Positions 27,480 to 37,402 are shown, counted from the first letter of the stretch. The stretch: DNA of 64,000 bases from Chitinophagaceae bacterium UBA2375 (GCA_002343985.1 DDTB01000013.1:32540-96539), one strand, 5' to 3'. Notes: generated by a model from the letters alone, not told the origin. Program-made: numbers and translations.

Positions 27480-30107
27480 ATGAAGTCATTTCAGATGAAG
27501 CAGCTGATGCCTCACGCCATTGCGGTGATCATATTTTTACTGGTAACCGTTATTTTCTGCAAACCGGCCCTCGACAGCGACCTGATGCTGAAGCAGGGCG
27601 ACACGACGGGCTGGCAGGGCATGAGCCATCAATCCTATGTGTACAAGGAAAAGAACGGCCATCTCCCCCTCTGGGTTACCAGCATGTTTTCAGGAATGCC
27701 GGCATACCAGATCGCAATAGAGGGAGATTGGTCACCGCTCGGTTTGGTTGACCATGCCATACAACTCTGGCTCCCCCAACCCATGAATTTCTTCTTCCTT
27801 GCCTGCATTGGGTTTTACTTCCTGTGCATCTGCCTGGGTATTCGTCCATGGGCATCCATCATAGGTTCACTGGGATTCGCGTTTTGCAGTTTCTCCCCCA
27901 TCATCGTGGCTGCCGGGCATAATACGCAAATGCTGGCCCTGGGTTACGCGCCGGCCGTCATGGGCGCCGTCATCCTGGTATTTAACAAAAAATACCTTGT
28001 GGGATTCTCACTCGCCACATTACTAACGGCACTACAAATCGCCCAAGGCCACCAGCAAATCAGTTACTATTTATTCCTGATCCTGCTGGCGATGGCCGTT
28101 GCGTATGCCATCAGGTTTTTCCGAGAAGGCGAAACGGCACATTTCCTGAAAAGCACCGGCATCTTACTGGTAGCGGGTTTCATTGGCCTGGCTGTTAATG
28201 CCATCAACTTATTGCCTACATACGATTACGCCAAATATTCGAAGCGTGGCGGCCAATTGGTGATGCCGGACAGCGGGCCGCAAAAAGATAAAGTGCAGGA
28301 TGGAAAAACTACGGGCTTATCGAAAGACTACGCTTTTATGTGGAGTTATGGCAAAGCCGAAACATTCAGTCTCATGTTCCCCGGTGTGCAGGGATATGGA
28401 TTGCATATCGCGCAGCGGGAAGGCGAACAGGACATATACCCAAAACTGGATGAAAAATCGAACCTCGCGGGTTTCTTCAGTAATACGTTAAACGCACCGG
28501 AAGACCAGGCAGCCAATTATGCCATGCAGCAAAGTGGCTCTGTGTATTGGGGCGACCAGCCTTTTACCAGCGGTCCCGTTTACCTGGGAGCGATCATTTG
28601 CTTTTTAGCCATACTCGGCATGTTCATCCTTGATGGCAAGCATAAATGGTGGATCGCGGGCATCAGCCTCTTTGGCATCCTGCTCTCATGGGGCCACAAC
28701 CTGCCAGGATTCAACTATTTCATGTTTGATTATTTCCCATTGTACAACAAGTTCAGGGTACCAACCATGGCCCTCGTAATCCCACAGATATGCCTGCCCA
28801 TTCTCGCGTCATTATTGATGGAAAAATGGATCTCTGGCAAGATGGAAGCCGCAGAATGGAAAAAATTCACTTACGGCTTATTTGCTACACTAATCATATT
28901 TGCTTCCGCACTCCTGTATTATGCAAGCGCCGATTACAGCAATGAAAACCGGGAACGTATGGTTGCTGTGGATGCCCTGATCGCATCCGGTGAAAAAGGC
29001 GAATCATTGCAAAGAAAGATCAGTGAGCTGAATGAGAAGTACCAGCCAAAGAACGACAACCAGATGTATGAGGGCATGCTGATGAATTTCGCGTCGAGCC
29101 CGGATGCACAAAAGATGTCACGCGAATTCCTGACCGCGCTCAGGAAAGACAGGGCCGCTTTCTTCATGGGCGATATCATCAGGTCGTTCATCTTTGTATT
29201 GATAGCTGCCGTTGCCATTGCGTTGTACTATAAGCAGAAATTATCCGCGATGGTCATGCTCGTTGCCGTAACGCTGGTATCGACCATTGACCTGGTAGGA
29301 TTTGGCATGCATTACCTGAACGACAAAAACTACGACAGCAAATCTGACCACGAAGCCACGGAATTCCCGCTATCCCGTGCTGACCAGATGATATTAAATG
29401 ATTCTGACCCGCATTTCAGGGTATTCAATACGGCAAGCCTGGAAGAATCAAGGACTTCCTATCACCATAAATCCATTGGCGGTTACCATCCTGCCAAACT
29501 GGGTATTTATGACGACCTGATTGCGTATCAACTCAGTGGACGCCCGAACCTCAATGTGGTGAATATGCTGAATGCCAAATACATCATCCAGCGCCAGGGC
29601 AACGACCCCATCGCCATGCTGAATCCAGGCGCTTTGGGTAATGCATGGTTTGTGAAAGACGTGAAATTTGTAAACGGGCCCGTGGATGAAATGAAAGCCT
29701 TGGATAGCCTGAACCCCGCAGAAACCGCAGTGGTTGACGCGTCTTTCAAACCCAATCTGGGCGCATTCAGTACACCGGATAGCAGTTCATTCATCAAGCT
29801 TTCAAAATTTGATAATGATGTGATGACATACCAGTCATCCGCAAATGCCAGTCAACTGGCGGTGTTCAGTGAAGTGTATTACAAAGACTGGAATGCATAT
29901 ATCGACGGTAAGCCCGCCCCGCATGTGAAAGCGAATTATGTATTGCGTGCGATGATCATACCTGCAGGAAAACATGAGATTGTATTCAAGTTTGAACCAA
30001 CCGTTTTTTATACAGGTAAAACCATCAGTACGGTCAGCAGCTGGCTGGTGGCCGCATTATTAGTGATATGCGCGTTCCTGCAATTCAGAAATGCCAGGAA
30101 TAAATAA
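27480..30107 (+). CDS. YfhO-type multi-pass membrane protein
   Basis: An 875-residue protein with about 13 membrane helices and a soluble extracytoplasmic C-terminal third. The N-terminal loop (GDTTGWQGMSHQSYVYKEKNG...PLWVTSMFSGMPAYQI) and the C-terminal beta-rich domain (VVNMLNAKYIIQ, VYYKDWNAYIDGKPA) are characteristic of the Bacteroidota branch of the YfhO family, which has a GT-C-like fold and is linked to glycosylation of surface polymers. It ends with a last membrane helix. It leads a tight operon: the GT4 gene begins 15 bp downstream. The glycosyltransferase role is inference from fold and context. Confidence 0.85.
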   Translation: MKSFQMKQLMPHAIAVIIFLLVTVIFCKPALDSDLMLKQGDTTGWQGMSHQSYVYKEKNGHLPLWVTSMFSGMPAYQIAIEGDWSPLGLVDHAIQLWLPQPMNFFFLACIGFYFLCICLGIRPWASIIGSLGFAFCSFSPIIVAAGHNTQMLALGYAPAVMGAVILVFNKKYLVGFSLATLLTALQIAQGHQQISYYLFLILLAMAVAYAIRFFREGETAHFLKSTGILLVAGFIGLAVNAINLLPTYDYAKYSKRGGQLVMPDSGPQKDKVQDGKTTGLSKDYAFMWSYGKAETFSLMFPGVQGYGLHIAQREGEQDIYPKLDEKSNLAGFFSNTLNAPEDQAANYAMQQSGSVYWGDQPFTSGPVYLGAIICFLAILGMFILDGKHKWWIAGISLFGILLSWGHNLPGFNYFMFDYFPLYNKFRVPTMALVIPQICLPILASLLMEKWISGKMEAAEWKKFTYGLFATLIIFASALLYYASADYSNENRERMVAVDALIASGEKGESLQRKISELNEKYQPKNDNQMYEGMLMNFASSPDAQKMSREFLTALRKDRAAFFMGDIIRSFIFVLIAAVAIALYYKQKLSAMVMLVAVTLVSTIDLVGFGMHYLNDKNYDSKSDHEATEFPLSRADQMILNDSDPHFRVFNTASLEESRTSYHHKSIGGYHPAKLGIYDDLIAYQLSGRPNLNVVNMLNAKYIIQRQGNDPIAMLNPGALGNAWFVKDVKFVNGPVDEMKALDSLNPAETAVVDASFKPNLGAFSTPDSSSFIKLSKFDNDVMTYQSSANASQLAVFSEVYYKDWNAYIDGKPAPHVKANYVLRAMIIPAGKHEIVFKFEPTVFYTGKTISTVSSWLVAALLVICAFLQFRNARNK

Positions 30108-30122
30108 ACGGACTTTTATTGA

Positions 30123-31295
30123 ATGAGCAGCCAGGAAGCAAGATCAGATAACCGGGAGGCGCATACGCGCGAACCTTTTATTGCCGCACTGGTGCCTTAC
30201 CAGGTGTACCCGGCCAAAATGGGCGGACAAAAAGGCATCGCCTTGTTCTATCAATACTTGTCGGAGCGTTTACCCGTAACGGTGATCAGTACTCGAAACA
30301 ACGCCTTCCCTGCCAATAGTGCCATCCGTTTTGAACCCATGCTGGGCAATAGCCGCTGGAGGTACCTGAACCCATTATATTTTTTCAGGTTGCGGAAATG
30401 GCTGCTCCGGGAAAAGGCTACCCACCTGGTCATTGAACACCCATACTATGGCTGGTTGGGCGCGATGATCAGGCTGACTACAAAAATCAAATTGATTGTT
30501 CATTCGCATAATATTGAAGGCCTCAGGTTTAAGAGTACGGGAAAATGGTGGTGGGGAATGCTATGGCATTATGAAAAATGGACCCACCGGATGGCCGACC
30601 ATTCCTTTTTCGTAACGGATGAAGACCGTGATTATGCCATCAGGTTTTTCCGGCTCAGCGGCAAAAGGACGCATTGCATCACGTATGGGATTGACATGCA
30701 TGAAAATCCCGCAGTGGCAGACAGGCTGATGGCCAGGAAGATCCTGGAGCAAAGGCATGGGATACAGGAAGATGAAAGGATTTTGTTGTTTAACGGCACA
30801 TTAAGCTATGGCCCGAACAGCGATGCCCTTCGTCAAATCATCAATGAAATCAGCCCGCTCCTGTCGAAAAACGGGTTCCGGTACCGGATATTGGTTTGCG
30901 GGAAGGACCTGCCTGCTGAGTTTTTGCAACAGGCTGGTAGCGGCGAATTGGCTGAGAGGGTCACCTATGCGGGATTTGTGGAAGATATCAACACTTATTT
31001 CATGGGTTCGGATATTTTCCTGAACCCGGTGAATGATGGCGGCGGCATCAAAACCAAACTTGTGGAAGCTTTAGGCCTAAACCTGTCGGTTGTCAGTACC
31101 CGGAACGGCGCTATTGGCGTGCCCCATCAGTTGACTAACCAAAAAATGAAATTGGTGGATAACAGTGATTGGGAAGCCTTTTGCAAGGCCATAAGCCAGG
31201 TAAACCCGGCAGAAAATACTCCGGCCGTTTTTTATAATCATTTTTATTGGGGTAATATTGCAGATAAAGCGGCGGATATCCTAAGGAATAAATAA
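30123..31295 (+). CDS. Glycosyltransferase, GT4/GT1 superfamily
   Basis: A 390-residue GT-B glycosyltransferase. The N-terminal domain has HSHNIEGLRF (acceptor side), and the C-terminal donor domain has LLFNGTLSYGPNSDALR and the E-x7-E-like region NPVNDGGGIKTKLVEALGLNLSVVST. It is presumably cytoplasmic or membrane-associated and adds a sugar during assembly of the surface glycan. It lies between the YfhO gene and a GDP-sugar reductase gene in the same operon. Donor and acceptor are not predictable. Confidence 0.88.
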   Translation: MSSQEARSDNREAHTREPFIAALVPYQVYPAKMGGQKGIALFYQYLSERLPVTVISTRNNAFPANSAIRFEPMLGNSRWRYLNPLYFFRLRKWLLREKATHLVIEHPYYGWLGAMIRLTTKIKLIVHSHNIEGLRFKSTGKWWWGMLWHYEKWTHRMADHSFFVTDEDRDYAIRFFRLSGKRTHCITYGIDMHENPAVADRLMARKILEQRHGIQEDERILLFNGTLSYGPNSDALRQIINEISPLLSKNGFRYRILVCGKDLPAEFLQQAGSGELAERVTYAGFVEDINTYFMGSDIFLNPVNDGGGIKTKLVEALGLNLSVVSTRNGAIGVPHQLTNQKMKLVDNSDWEAFCKAISQVNPAENTPAVFYNHFYWGNIADKAADILRNK

Positions 31296-31315
31296 TACCG
31301 TACTTTTGATTGAAC

Positions 31316-32278
31316 ATGCGCATTTTAATAACCGGCATATCGGGTTTCGTAGCCAGGCATTTTGTGGAATACCTATCGTCTTTGGGCGAACCCGTGATGG
31401 TCGCGGGGGTACACCATCATAACCTGCCCGGTTTTTTATGCGATCAATACAAGCATATCGATTGCCGGTTTTACCAGGCCAACCTGCTTGACCAAAACCG
31501 GTTACGGGAAATCCTGGCAGAGGTACAACCCGAATACATCCTCCATCTGGCATCGAAGAGTTCCGTTGCCTACAGCTGGCAGCACCCCGCCGAAACCATC
31601 CGGCACAACACGGGTATTTTTATTTCCCTTATTGAAAATGTGCGGCAGCTTGGTTTGACATGCCGGATTTTATCTGTCGGCTCTGCCGAAGAATATGGCA
31701 TTGTGCCGGAATCGGAACTGCCCTTAAGGGAGAACCGTTGCCCCAATCCTGCCAGCCCATACGGCACATCCCGCATGCTGCAACAAAAGCTTGTGGAGAT
31801 TTACGCGAAGAATTACAATCTTGATATCATCCATACCCGCTCTTTCAATCACATCGGGCCATATCAGCAGGCTGGCTTTGTCGTTTCCTCCTTCGCGAAG
31901 CAAATCGCGGAAGGCATACGGGCAGGGAAAGAGTCCATTGACATAACCGTAGGCGACTTGCAAGTTACGCGCGACTTTACCGATGTGAGGGATGTGGTGA
32001 AAGCCTATCACCTGTTGCTGAAAAAAGGGAGTACCGGGCAAACCTATAATATTTGTTCCAACAAAGCCGTCTTGCTGAAAGACCTGGTTGACAGGTTTTC
32101 GCAACTAACGGGAAAGCATATACGCTATCAAACGGACCCGCACATCATCCGGCCCACGGAAAATAAAAAACTCATCGGGTCTTATGATAAAATCCGGGAG
32201 GAACTTGGCTGGGCGCCGGCCATCCCACTGGATGAAAGTTTACAATCCCTGCTGGATTTCTGGCTGAACGCAAACTAA
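31316..32278 (+). CDS. NAD(P)-dependent sugar reductase/epimerase, GDP-6-deoxy-D-mannose reductase-like
   Basis: A 320-residue extended SDR. Gly-rich NAD site ITGISGFVARHFVEYL; catalytic Ser/Tyr/Lys in SVGSAEEYG and SPYGTSRMLQQK (the usual YxxxK becomes YGTSR, with Arg in place of Lys); substrate block TRSFNHIGPYQ and RDFTDVRDVVKAY. These last blocks are typical of GDP-4-keto-6-deoxy-mannose reductase (Rmd), which makes GDP-D-rhamnose from the Gmd product. gmd is 1.3 kb away. ATG at 31316 is chosen over TTG at 31310. Its stop codon overlaps the stop of the convergent GT4 gene. Confidence 0.8.
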   Translation: MRILITGISGFVARHFVEYLSSLGEPVMVAGVHHHNLPGFLCDQYKHIDCRFYQANLLDQNRLREILAEVQPEYILHLASKSSVAYSWQHPAETIRHNTGIFISLIENVRQLGLTCRILSVGSAEEYGIVPESELPLRENRCPNPASPYGTSRMLQQKLVEIYAKNYNLDIIHTRSFNHIGPYQQAGFVVSSFAKQIAEGIRAGKESIDITVGDLQVTRDFTDVRDVVKAYHLLLKKGSTGQTYNICSNKAVLLKDLVDRFSQLTGKHIRYQTDPHIIRPTENKKLIGSYDKIREELGWAPAIPLDESLQSLLDFWLNAN

Positions 32279-33405
32279 GATTTCTTCAAGGCTTTCAGGA
32301 TGCATTGGTATAATAGTTCCGCCGTGCGGTCCCAGGTAAAAATATTTTTTTGCACAAACCCTTTCCGGATCATGTCCTGCCTTTTCTCAGGCTGCAGGTA
32401 AACACTTTGCATGGCTTGTGATACTTCTTCGATATCAAATGGGTTAACCTGGATCGCTGCATCCCCCGCTACTTCCGGCATAGAAGTGGTATTGCTGCAT
32501 ATCACGGGTACGCCCGACTGGAAAGCCTCCACAATGGGAAGTCCGAACCCTTCAAAAGTGGGCACAAAGCTCAGGCAGATGGCCGCGCCCAGGTATTGCC
32601 GGAGTTGCTTGTCGGTGACCCGGCCGGTGAATATGATATCAGGCTTTGCGCTAAGCGCAGATAAGGTATTGCTGATGCTGTCATCATCCCAAAGGATATG
32701 TCCGCTCAAAACCAGCTTTGCATCGGATGGCACCGACTGCTTGAAATGATCGAATGCCTGCAATAACCGCACAATATTCTTTCGGGGGTGCATCGACCCC
32801 ACAAAAAAGAAATACGGTTTCCCCCCGGTCAGCTTTTGTCGAACATCCCCTATTTCCTTTTCAGTAAGGGGCGCAAATACCTCTTTAATTCCGCATGATA
32901 CGTTATCAATCAGTTCTTCGTCTATGCCGTACCGTGATACGATATCCGCCTTGCTGTATTCTGAAATAGTGGCGATCCGGACAGCTTTTTTGGCAAAACG
33001 CGGAAAAAAATTCCTGAAGTAAAGCCTGTTTTTCAGGGTCAGGTCCTTGGGATAAGCCTCAAAGTTCAGGTCATAGATGATGGGCAATTGCGGAACAGGG
33101 GAACCCAGGCTGAGGAAACCTTCCATGGATAGGAAGATTTCTGGTTTATGCTTACGTAAAAAACGCCGGACCGTCCACTCAAAATAAACCACATATAAAG
33201 CCGGGTGCCTGTAAGGCGGAAAAATATGGTGTTTGCTGACGTTCGGGAAATCAAAATAATCCTCCGTAAAGTTTTTGTCGCATAAAATCTGGAACTCAAT
33301 CTCCGGGTGCGCCCGGATAATCCTGGGCAGTGTCTCCACGGTAAAATTCCCGATCCCATCGAGTTGTTTGTTACGCAATACCCAGCAGTTAACGGCTATT
33401 TTCAT
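32275..33405 (-). CDS. Glycosyltransferase family 1/GT4
   Basis: A 376-residue GT-B glycosyltransferase beginning MKIAVNCWVLRNKQLDGIGNF. It has the GT4 donor-site blocks FFVGSMHPRKNIVRLLQAF, FVPTFEGFGLPIVEAFQSGVPVICSNTTSMPEVAGDAA (E-x7-E nucleotide-sugar loop) and a C-terminal helix. The profile is close to mannosyl-/rhamnosyl-transferases of O-antigen clusters. It is the only minus-strand gene between the two GDP-mannose genes, transcribed from the promoter-like region upstream of gmd. ATG at 33405 is preferred to a start seven codons upstream. Confidence 0.88.
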   Translation of the reverse strand: MKIAVNCWVLRNKQLDGIGNFTVETLPRIIRAHPEIEFQILCDKNFTEDYFDFPNVSKHHIFPPYRHPALYVVYFEWTVRRFLRKHKPEIFLSMEGFLSLGSPVPQLPIIYDLNFEAYPKDLTLKNRLYFRNFFPRFAKKAVRIATISEYSKADIVSRYGIDEELIDNVSCGIKEVFAPLTEKEIGDVRQKLTGGKPYFFFVGSMHPRKNIVRLLQAFDHFKQSVPSDAKLVLSGHILWDDDSISNTLSALSAKPDIIFTGRVTDKQLRQYLGAAICLSFVPTFEGFGLPIVEAFQSGVPVICSNTTSMPEVAGDAAIQVNPFDIEEVSQAMQSVYLQPEKRQDMIRKGFVQKNIFTWDRTAELLYQCILKALKKS

Positions 33406-33508
33406 GTCAGGCTTCTCTAAAATCACGCATAAAACCCGCCATGGATCAGCATTCTGGAATGGCTACACACAAGGGGTAAGCACAAATGGTGATTTGACCG
33501 GATTGTGA

Positions 33509-33516
33509 TATTTTTG
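33509..33516 (+). promoter_or_regulatory. Promoter -7 box of gmd
   Basis: TATTTTTG, 27 bp upstream of the gmd ATG. No convincing -33 element at the right distance (TTTG at 33493 is only 12 bp away). Confidence 0.45.
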
Positions 33517-33543
33517 CGAAATTAAATAAAACCCAACAGATAC

Positions 33544-34614
33544 ATGAAGACAGCGTTGATTACAGGCATTACCGGGCAGGATGGCGCATACCTCACGCAA
33601 TTATTACTGGATAAAGGCTATATCGTACACGGCATCAGGCGCCGCAGCTCAATGCTGAACACCCAGCGTATCGACCACATGGTTTTTAACCCGGCATATA
33701 AAGGACGCTTATTCCTCCATTACGGCGACCTCACAGATAGCAGCAATATCATCAGGATGATCCAGCAAACACAACCCGATGAAATTTATAACCTGGCTGC
33801 CCAAAGCCATGTGCAGGTAAGTTTTGAAACCCCGCAATATACGGCCACCGCTGACGCCACGGGTGTGCTCATCATACTCGAAGCCATTCGCATCCTCAAA
33901 CTGGAACATAAAACACGCTTTTACCAGGCTTCCACTTCGGAACTCTATGGTAAAGTGCAGGAAATCCCCCAAAAAGAAACCACCCCATTTTATCCCCGCT
34001 CACCTTACGGTGTTGCTAAATTGTATGGTTACTGGATTACGGTCAACTACCGTGAAGCCTACGATATGTATGCAGTGAACGGCATCCTGTTTAATCATGA
34101 AAGCCCGTTGCGCGGCGAAGGATTTGTAACCCGAAAAATCACCATCCAAACAGCCCGGGTGGGTTTGGGAAAATTAGACCAGTATACGCTTGGTAACCTC
34201 GATGCGCAACGCGACTGGGGCCATGCCAAGGATTATGTGGAAGGCATGTGGCGGATGCTGCAACAGGACACCCCTGAAGATTATGTTTTGGCAACCGGTG
34301 TGACCACCACTGTGAGGGATTTCGCGAAGATGAGTTTCGCTGAAATGGGTATTGAGATTGGTTTCCGGGGTACAGGCCTGGATGAAAAAGGTTATGTGAT
34401 CAAATGCCATGACCCCCGCTACCAGTTGCCGGAAGGCAAGGAAGTGATTGCCGTTGACCCAAGATATTTCCGCCCTGCCGAAGTGGAACTCCTGGTGGGC
34501 GATGCCAGTAAGGCAAAGGAAAAGCTGGGCTGGACGCCAACATACGACCTGCCGGCCTTGGTCAAAGAAATGATGGAGCAGGATATCATCCGCGAAAAAG
34601 AATCTGTCCACTAA
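33544..34614 (+). CDS. gmd: GDP-mannose 4,6-dehydratase
   Basis: A 356-residue short-chain dehydrogenase that turns GDP-D-mannose into GDP-4-keto-6-deoxy-D-mannose. Diagnostic motifs: TGITGQDGAYLTQLLLDKGY, VHGIRRRSS, the catalytic T-S-E and YGVAKLYGYWITVNYREAY, FNHESPLRGEGFVTRKIT and the YVLATGVTTTVRDF block. Complete and of normal length. The product feeds the reductase gene upstream. It is convergent with the GT2 gene: the stops overlap by 4 bp. Confidence 0.97.
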   Translation: MKTALITGITGQDGAYLTQLLLDKGYIVHGIRRRSSMLNTQRIDHMVFNPAYKGRLFLHYGDLTDSSNIIRMIQQTQPDEIYNLAAQSHVQVSFETPQYTATADATGVLIILEAIRILKLEHKTRFYQASTSELYGKVQEIPQKETTPFYPRSPYGVAKLYGYWITVNYREAYDMYAVNGILFNHESPLRGEGFVTRKITIQTARVGLGKLDQYTLGNLDAQRDWGHAKDYVEGMWRMLQQDTPEDYVLATGVTTTVRDFAKMSFAEMGIEIGFRGTGLDEKGYVIKCHDPRYQLPEGKEVIAVDPRYFRPAEVELLVGDASKAKEKLGWTPTYDLPALVKEMMEQDIIREKESVH

Positions 34615-35612
34615 GGTTTCCCCAATAGTATTGGACGTAAGGCATTAAACAGTGTCCTTGCCAGGGCATACCTGTCGAGCATACCGGCAACGCGTATGCG
34701 AAATTTTTGTTCCGGTTCAAATTTTTGTTCGGGGATGAGTAAGTTTGCATATCCCCTGCATTTCTGAATAAAATCATCCACCTTTAATGTCCGCATGCCG
34801 ATGGGTGTTTTCAGCAAGCGATGGCTTAGGCTTTCGCAATAATACATGAGCATCTGGTGGCCATAACGCACCACTACCCTTTTGGTATCCGTGCATTGTT
34901 TTGCCAGTTCAGACATGAACATAACGTATTGGCCGAAAGCTTCCTGGTATTGCTCTCCATTTGTTTGCCTGGAAACACTTTGATGGATCCTGTATTGAAA
35001 GCCGGTTTGCGGGCTGCTGGCTTTATAGGAAATACTGGATAACCGTATCCAGAGTTCGTAATCCGCGAATATCAGGTTGGGGTAATGCGTGGGGATCCCG
35101 CCGAGGGCATCATAATCCCTGCTGCGGAACAGGTAACCGGTTCCCATGCTGTCCATGGTTTGTGCCATATGGCATGCCAGGAATTCATAACCGGTTTGCA
35201 CTTCATCCATGGGCAGGCAAGGCCGAATAGGCAACCCATTGGCATCTATCAGGGTATAATGGGTTTGATAGAGGCTGGCATTCGGGTGTTTGCGGATCAG
35301 CGCCTGCATGATCTCCAGGTAGTTTGGCTCCAGCAGGTCATCATGGCCAATCAGAGTCATGAACTCTGCTTTGGGAACATCCTTTACCCTACCCCAATTA
35401 TCCACCATACTGAGTTTATGGCTGGAAGGGAAAATACTGATACGGGGATCATTGAGTGATTGTATCCAGGCCGATGTGCCATCGGTGCTCGCATTATCCA
35501 ATACCAGCAGCTCAAAATCAGTAACCGTTTGTGCGAGGATACTGCGCACACAGGCCTGCACCAAAGTACCGCCGTTGTGCACAGGTAATATAATGGAGAA
35601 TGTTGGCCGCAT
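34611..35612 (-). CDS. Glycosyltransferase family 2
   Basis: A 333-residue GT-A enzyme. Opening SIILPVHNGGTLVQACVRSILAQTVTDFELLVLDNASTDGT is the classic GT2 start; the DxD-like metal site is in LIGHDDLLEPNYL. The remaining 200 residues have no recognisable domain and presumably hold the acceptor site. It is the last gene of the nine-gene minus-strand operon and starts directly after the preceding GT2 stop. Cytoplasmic; donor unknown, but the nucleotide sugars made upstream in the operon are obvious candidates. Confidence 0.88.
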   Translation of the reverse strand: MRPTFSIILPVHNGGTLVQACVRSILAQTVTDFELLVLDNASTDGTSAWIQSLNDPRISIFPSSHKLSMVDNWGRVKDVPKAEFMTLIGHDDLLEPNYLEIMQALIRKHPNASLYQTHYTLIDANGLPIRPCLPMDEVQTGYEFLACHMAQTMDSMGTGYLFRSRDYDALGGIPTHYPNLIFADYELWIRLSSISYKASSPQTGFQYRIHQSVSRQTNGEQYQEAFGQYVMFMSELAKQCTDTKRVVVRYGHQMLMYYCESLSHRLLKTPIGMRTLKVDDFIQKCRGYANLLIPEQKFEPEQKFRIRVAGMLDRYALARTLFNALRPILLGKP

Positions 35613-36656
35613 TTAAGGAGCAATTTTCTGTTTTACCTGTAGCATAAACTGGAAAAATGCAGGAAACTTAGACATCAAAATATATTTCCATTTCCATTTC
35701 TTCAGGTAGGGCAATGAAAATGTTTCATTAACTGCTTTTGAAAATTCAGTTAATGAAGTTCTTTCATCAGTTAAAGATTTACGAATAAACAAACTGAACT
35801 CTACAAGGGACCTTCCAATAAATACATGCATGGCGCTCTTCAGTTCAGGCCAGTCATTTCTGTTTTTCATTCGATCTTCCACCCAATTGGCGAAAGACTG
35901 CGGAATTTTTTTATACTTGTCAATATTTTTCAGATTTGTAAACCCAAAATTACCTCCATGGATGGCTTGATGCCCTAATGCACGATTTATGTACACAACA
36001 CCCTGACTTGAACAATTCACTACGTTGTAAGCATGGTCTGTAAAAAATTCAGTGCCATAGTCAGGCATTCCTCCATTTTTCAGAAGTATATCTCTACGAA
36101 CTATAGCCACTGACCATAACAATAGCGATCCAAGTTTTCCCGAAAAAAACACATGAGGAAATTCATCTGCCGAATACAGTTTTACTTCGTTTAAATCCAT
36201 ATCGGATGATAAGCAGGAATTGATCCCCACTTTTGCCCTCATGACCTTTGCACTTAAAGTGGTGTAACATAAAATTTCGCAACCACCCTGATATACACCA
36301 AACCCTGGATATTCCTTATACAAACCATGAAGCGTTTGCAACATGTCAGGATATACCGGATCATCATCTGTAATCATGACAATATATTCACCTTTCGCCT
36401 TTGCAAGGCTGTGATTAAAACTTTTTACCATCCCCAGATTCTCTTTGTTCACCTCATACCGAATCCGATTATCTGAAAAAGACGATAGTGCGTCCCTTCC
36501 AGAACCTTCGGGATCATTGTCAGAAATGACAATTTCAAAATCCGTAAATGTTTGTTGCAAAATACCCTCAATCTGTTTGCGAAGAAATTCAGGCCTTTTG
36601 TATGTGCTCATACAAAAACTGACCCAGGGCTTCTGCAGCATTATTGTATCATTCAT
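35613..36656 (-). CDS. Glycosyltransferase family 2
   Basis: A 347-residue GT-A enzyme with CMSTYKRPEFLRKQIEGILQQTFTDFEIVISDNDPEGSG at the start and the metal-binding ITDDDPVYP. The C-terminal part is unlike the neighbouring GT2. Its DNA is visibly richer in A and T than most of the window (as is the next gene upstream), which suggests a more recent origin for this pair, as is common for serotype-determining genes. It starts 11 bp after the CmcI-like gene. Confidence 0.87.
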   Translation of the reverse strand: MNDTIMLQKPWVSFCMSTYKRPEFLRKQIEGILQQTFTDFEIVISDNDPEGSGRDALSSFSDNRIRYEVNKENLGMVKSFNHSLAKAKGEYIVMITDDDPVYPDMLQTLHGLYKEYPGFGVYQGGCEILCYTTLSAKVMRAKVGINSCLSSDMDLNEVKLYSADEFPHVFFSGKLGSLLLWSVAIVRRDILLKNGGMPDYGTEFFTDHAYNVVNCSSQGVVYINRALGHQAIHGGNFGFTNLKNIDKYKKIPQSFANWVEDRMKNRNDWPELKSAMHVFIGRSLVEFSLFIRKSLTDERTSLTEFSKAVNETFSLPYLKKWKWKYILMSKFPAFFQFMLQVKQKIAP

Positions 36657-36667
36657 TTACAGATTGT

Positions 36668-37402
36668 CTATTTAACACGTTTGAGGTAACCTTCGGGTGC
36701 GACACTGATTAGCAATTTATTGTCAATTTGATGATCAATAACAAAATCAGTACGATCAGATAAAAAGGCATAGACTGCAGATTTGGGATTATTCCCTTTT
36801 CCCCAGGGCCTGCCTGGGAGATATCCCTCCGGCAAATCCTCTACGATGGTATCAAAAACAACAATGTAAGACTCTTTAGTTACAAATGGCGCGTACAATT
36901 CCAGCTCTTTTAATACATGTTCATGTGTGTGATTAGAATCAAGACTAACCAAAATGGTTTTCTTATCCTTTGCAATATCAGCAACCTGTTGCACAATTTC
37001 AGATGACAAAGATGAACCCTCAAGCATGGTTATACGCTTGAACATTGGATGCTTTTCTATTTGTTCCCGGTTATGGGTACGTATATCGATGTCAATGCCT
37101 AACACTTCACCATTCCCTATCAACTCTAGTATAGACGCGTAATAAATTAATGACCCCCCATGCGCTATGCCGGTTTCTATTATGAGATCAGGTTTAATAT
37201 TCCAGATAATCTCCTGCATGGCTATCATATCCTGCGGATATTGAATTATCGGCCTGCCCATCCAGGAAAAGTTATAAGAGTATTGAGCCTTGTTTGACTC
37301 TGTATTAAAATTTTGGGCTGCCGCTACTAATGCTGCGTTAGAAGCATTTGACTGTACCCGTTGTTCCCTTTCATCAACAAATGCACTGATTGGATCACTC
37401 AT
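36668..37402 (-). CDS. Cephalosporin hydroxylase (CmcI) family SAM methyltransferase
   Basis: A 244-residue Rossmann-fold methyltransferase. The block W-M-G-R-P-I-I-Q-Y-P-Q-D is followed by IQEIIWNIKPDLIIETGIAHGGSL (SAM site), VLGIDIDI, the acidic turn LVSLDSNHTHEHVLKELELYAPFV and the conserved Trp/Gly-Pro near AVYAFL. Homologues in glycan clusters are sugar O-methyltransferases (rhamnosyl O-methyltransferase type), not beta-lactam hydroxylases. It probably caps or decorates the sugar made by the operon. Starts inside the stop of the preceding reductase gene (ATGA overlap) and is AT-rich relative to its neighbours. Confidence 0.82.
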   Translation of the reverse strand: MSDPISAFVDEREQRVQSNASNAALVAAAQNFNTESNKAQYSYNFSWMGRPIIQYPQDMIAMQEIIWNIKPDLIIETGIAHGGSLIYYASILELIGNGEVLGIDIDIRTHNREQIEKHPMFKRITMLEGSSLSSEIVQQVADIAKDKKTILVSLDSNHTHEHVLKELELYAPFVTKESYIVVFDTIVEDLPEGYLPGRPWGKGNNPKSAVYAFLSDRTDFVIDHQIDNKLLISVAPEGYLKRVK

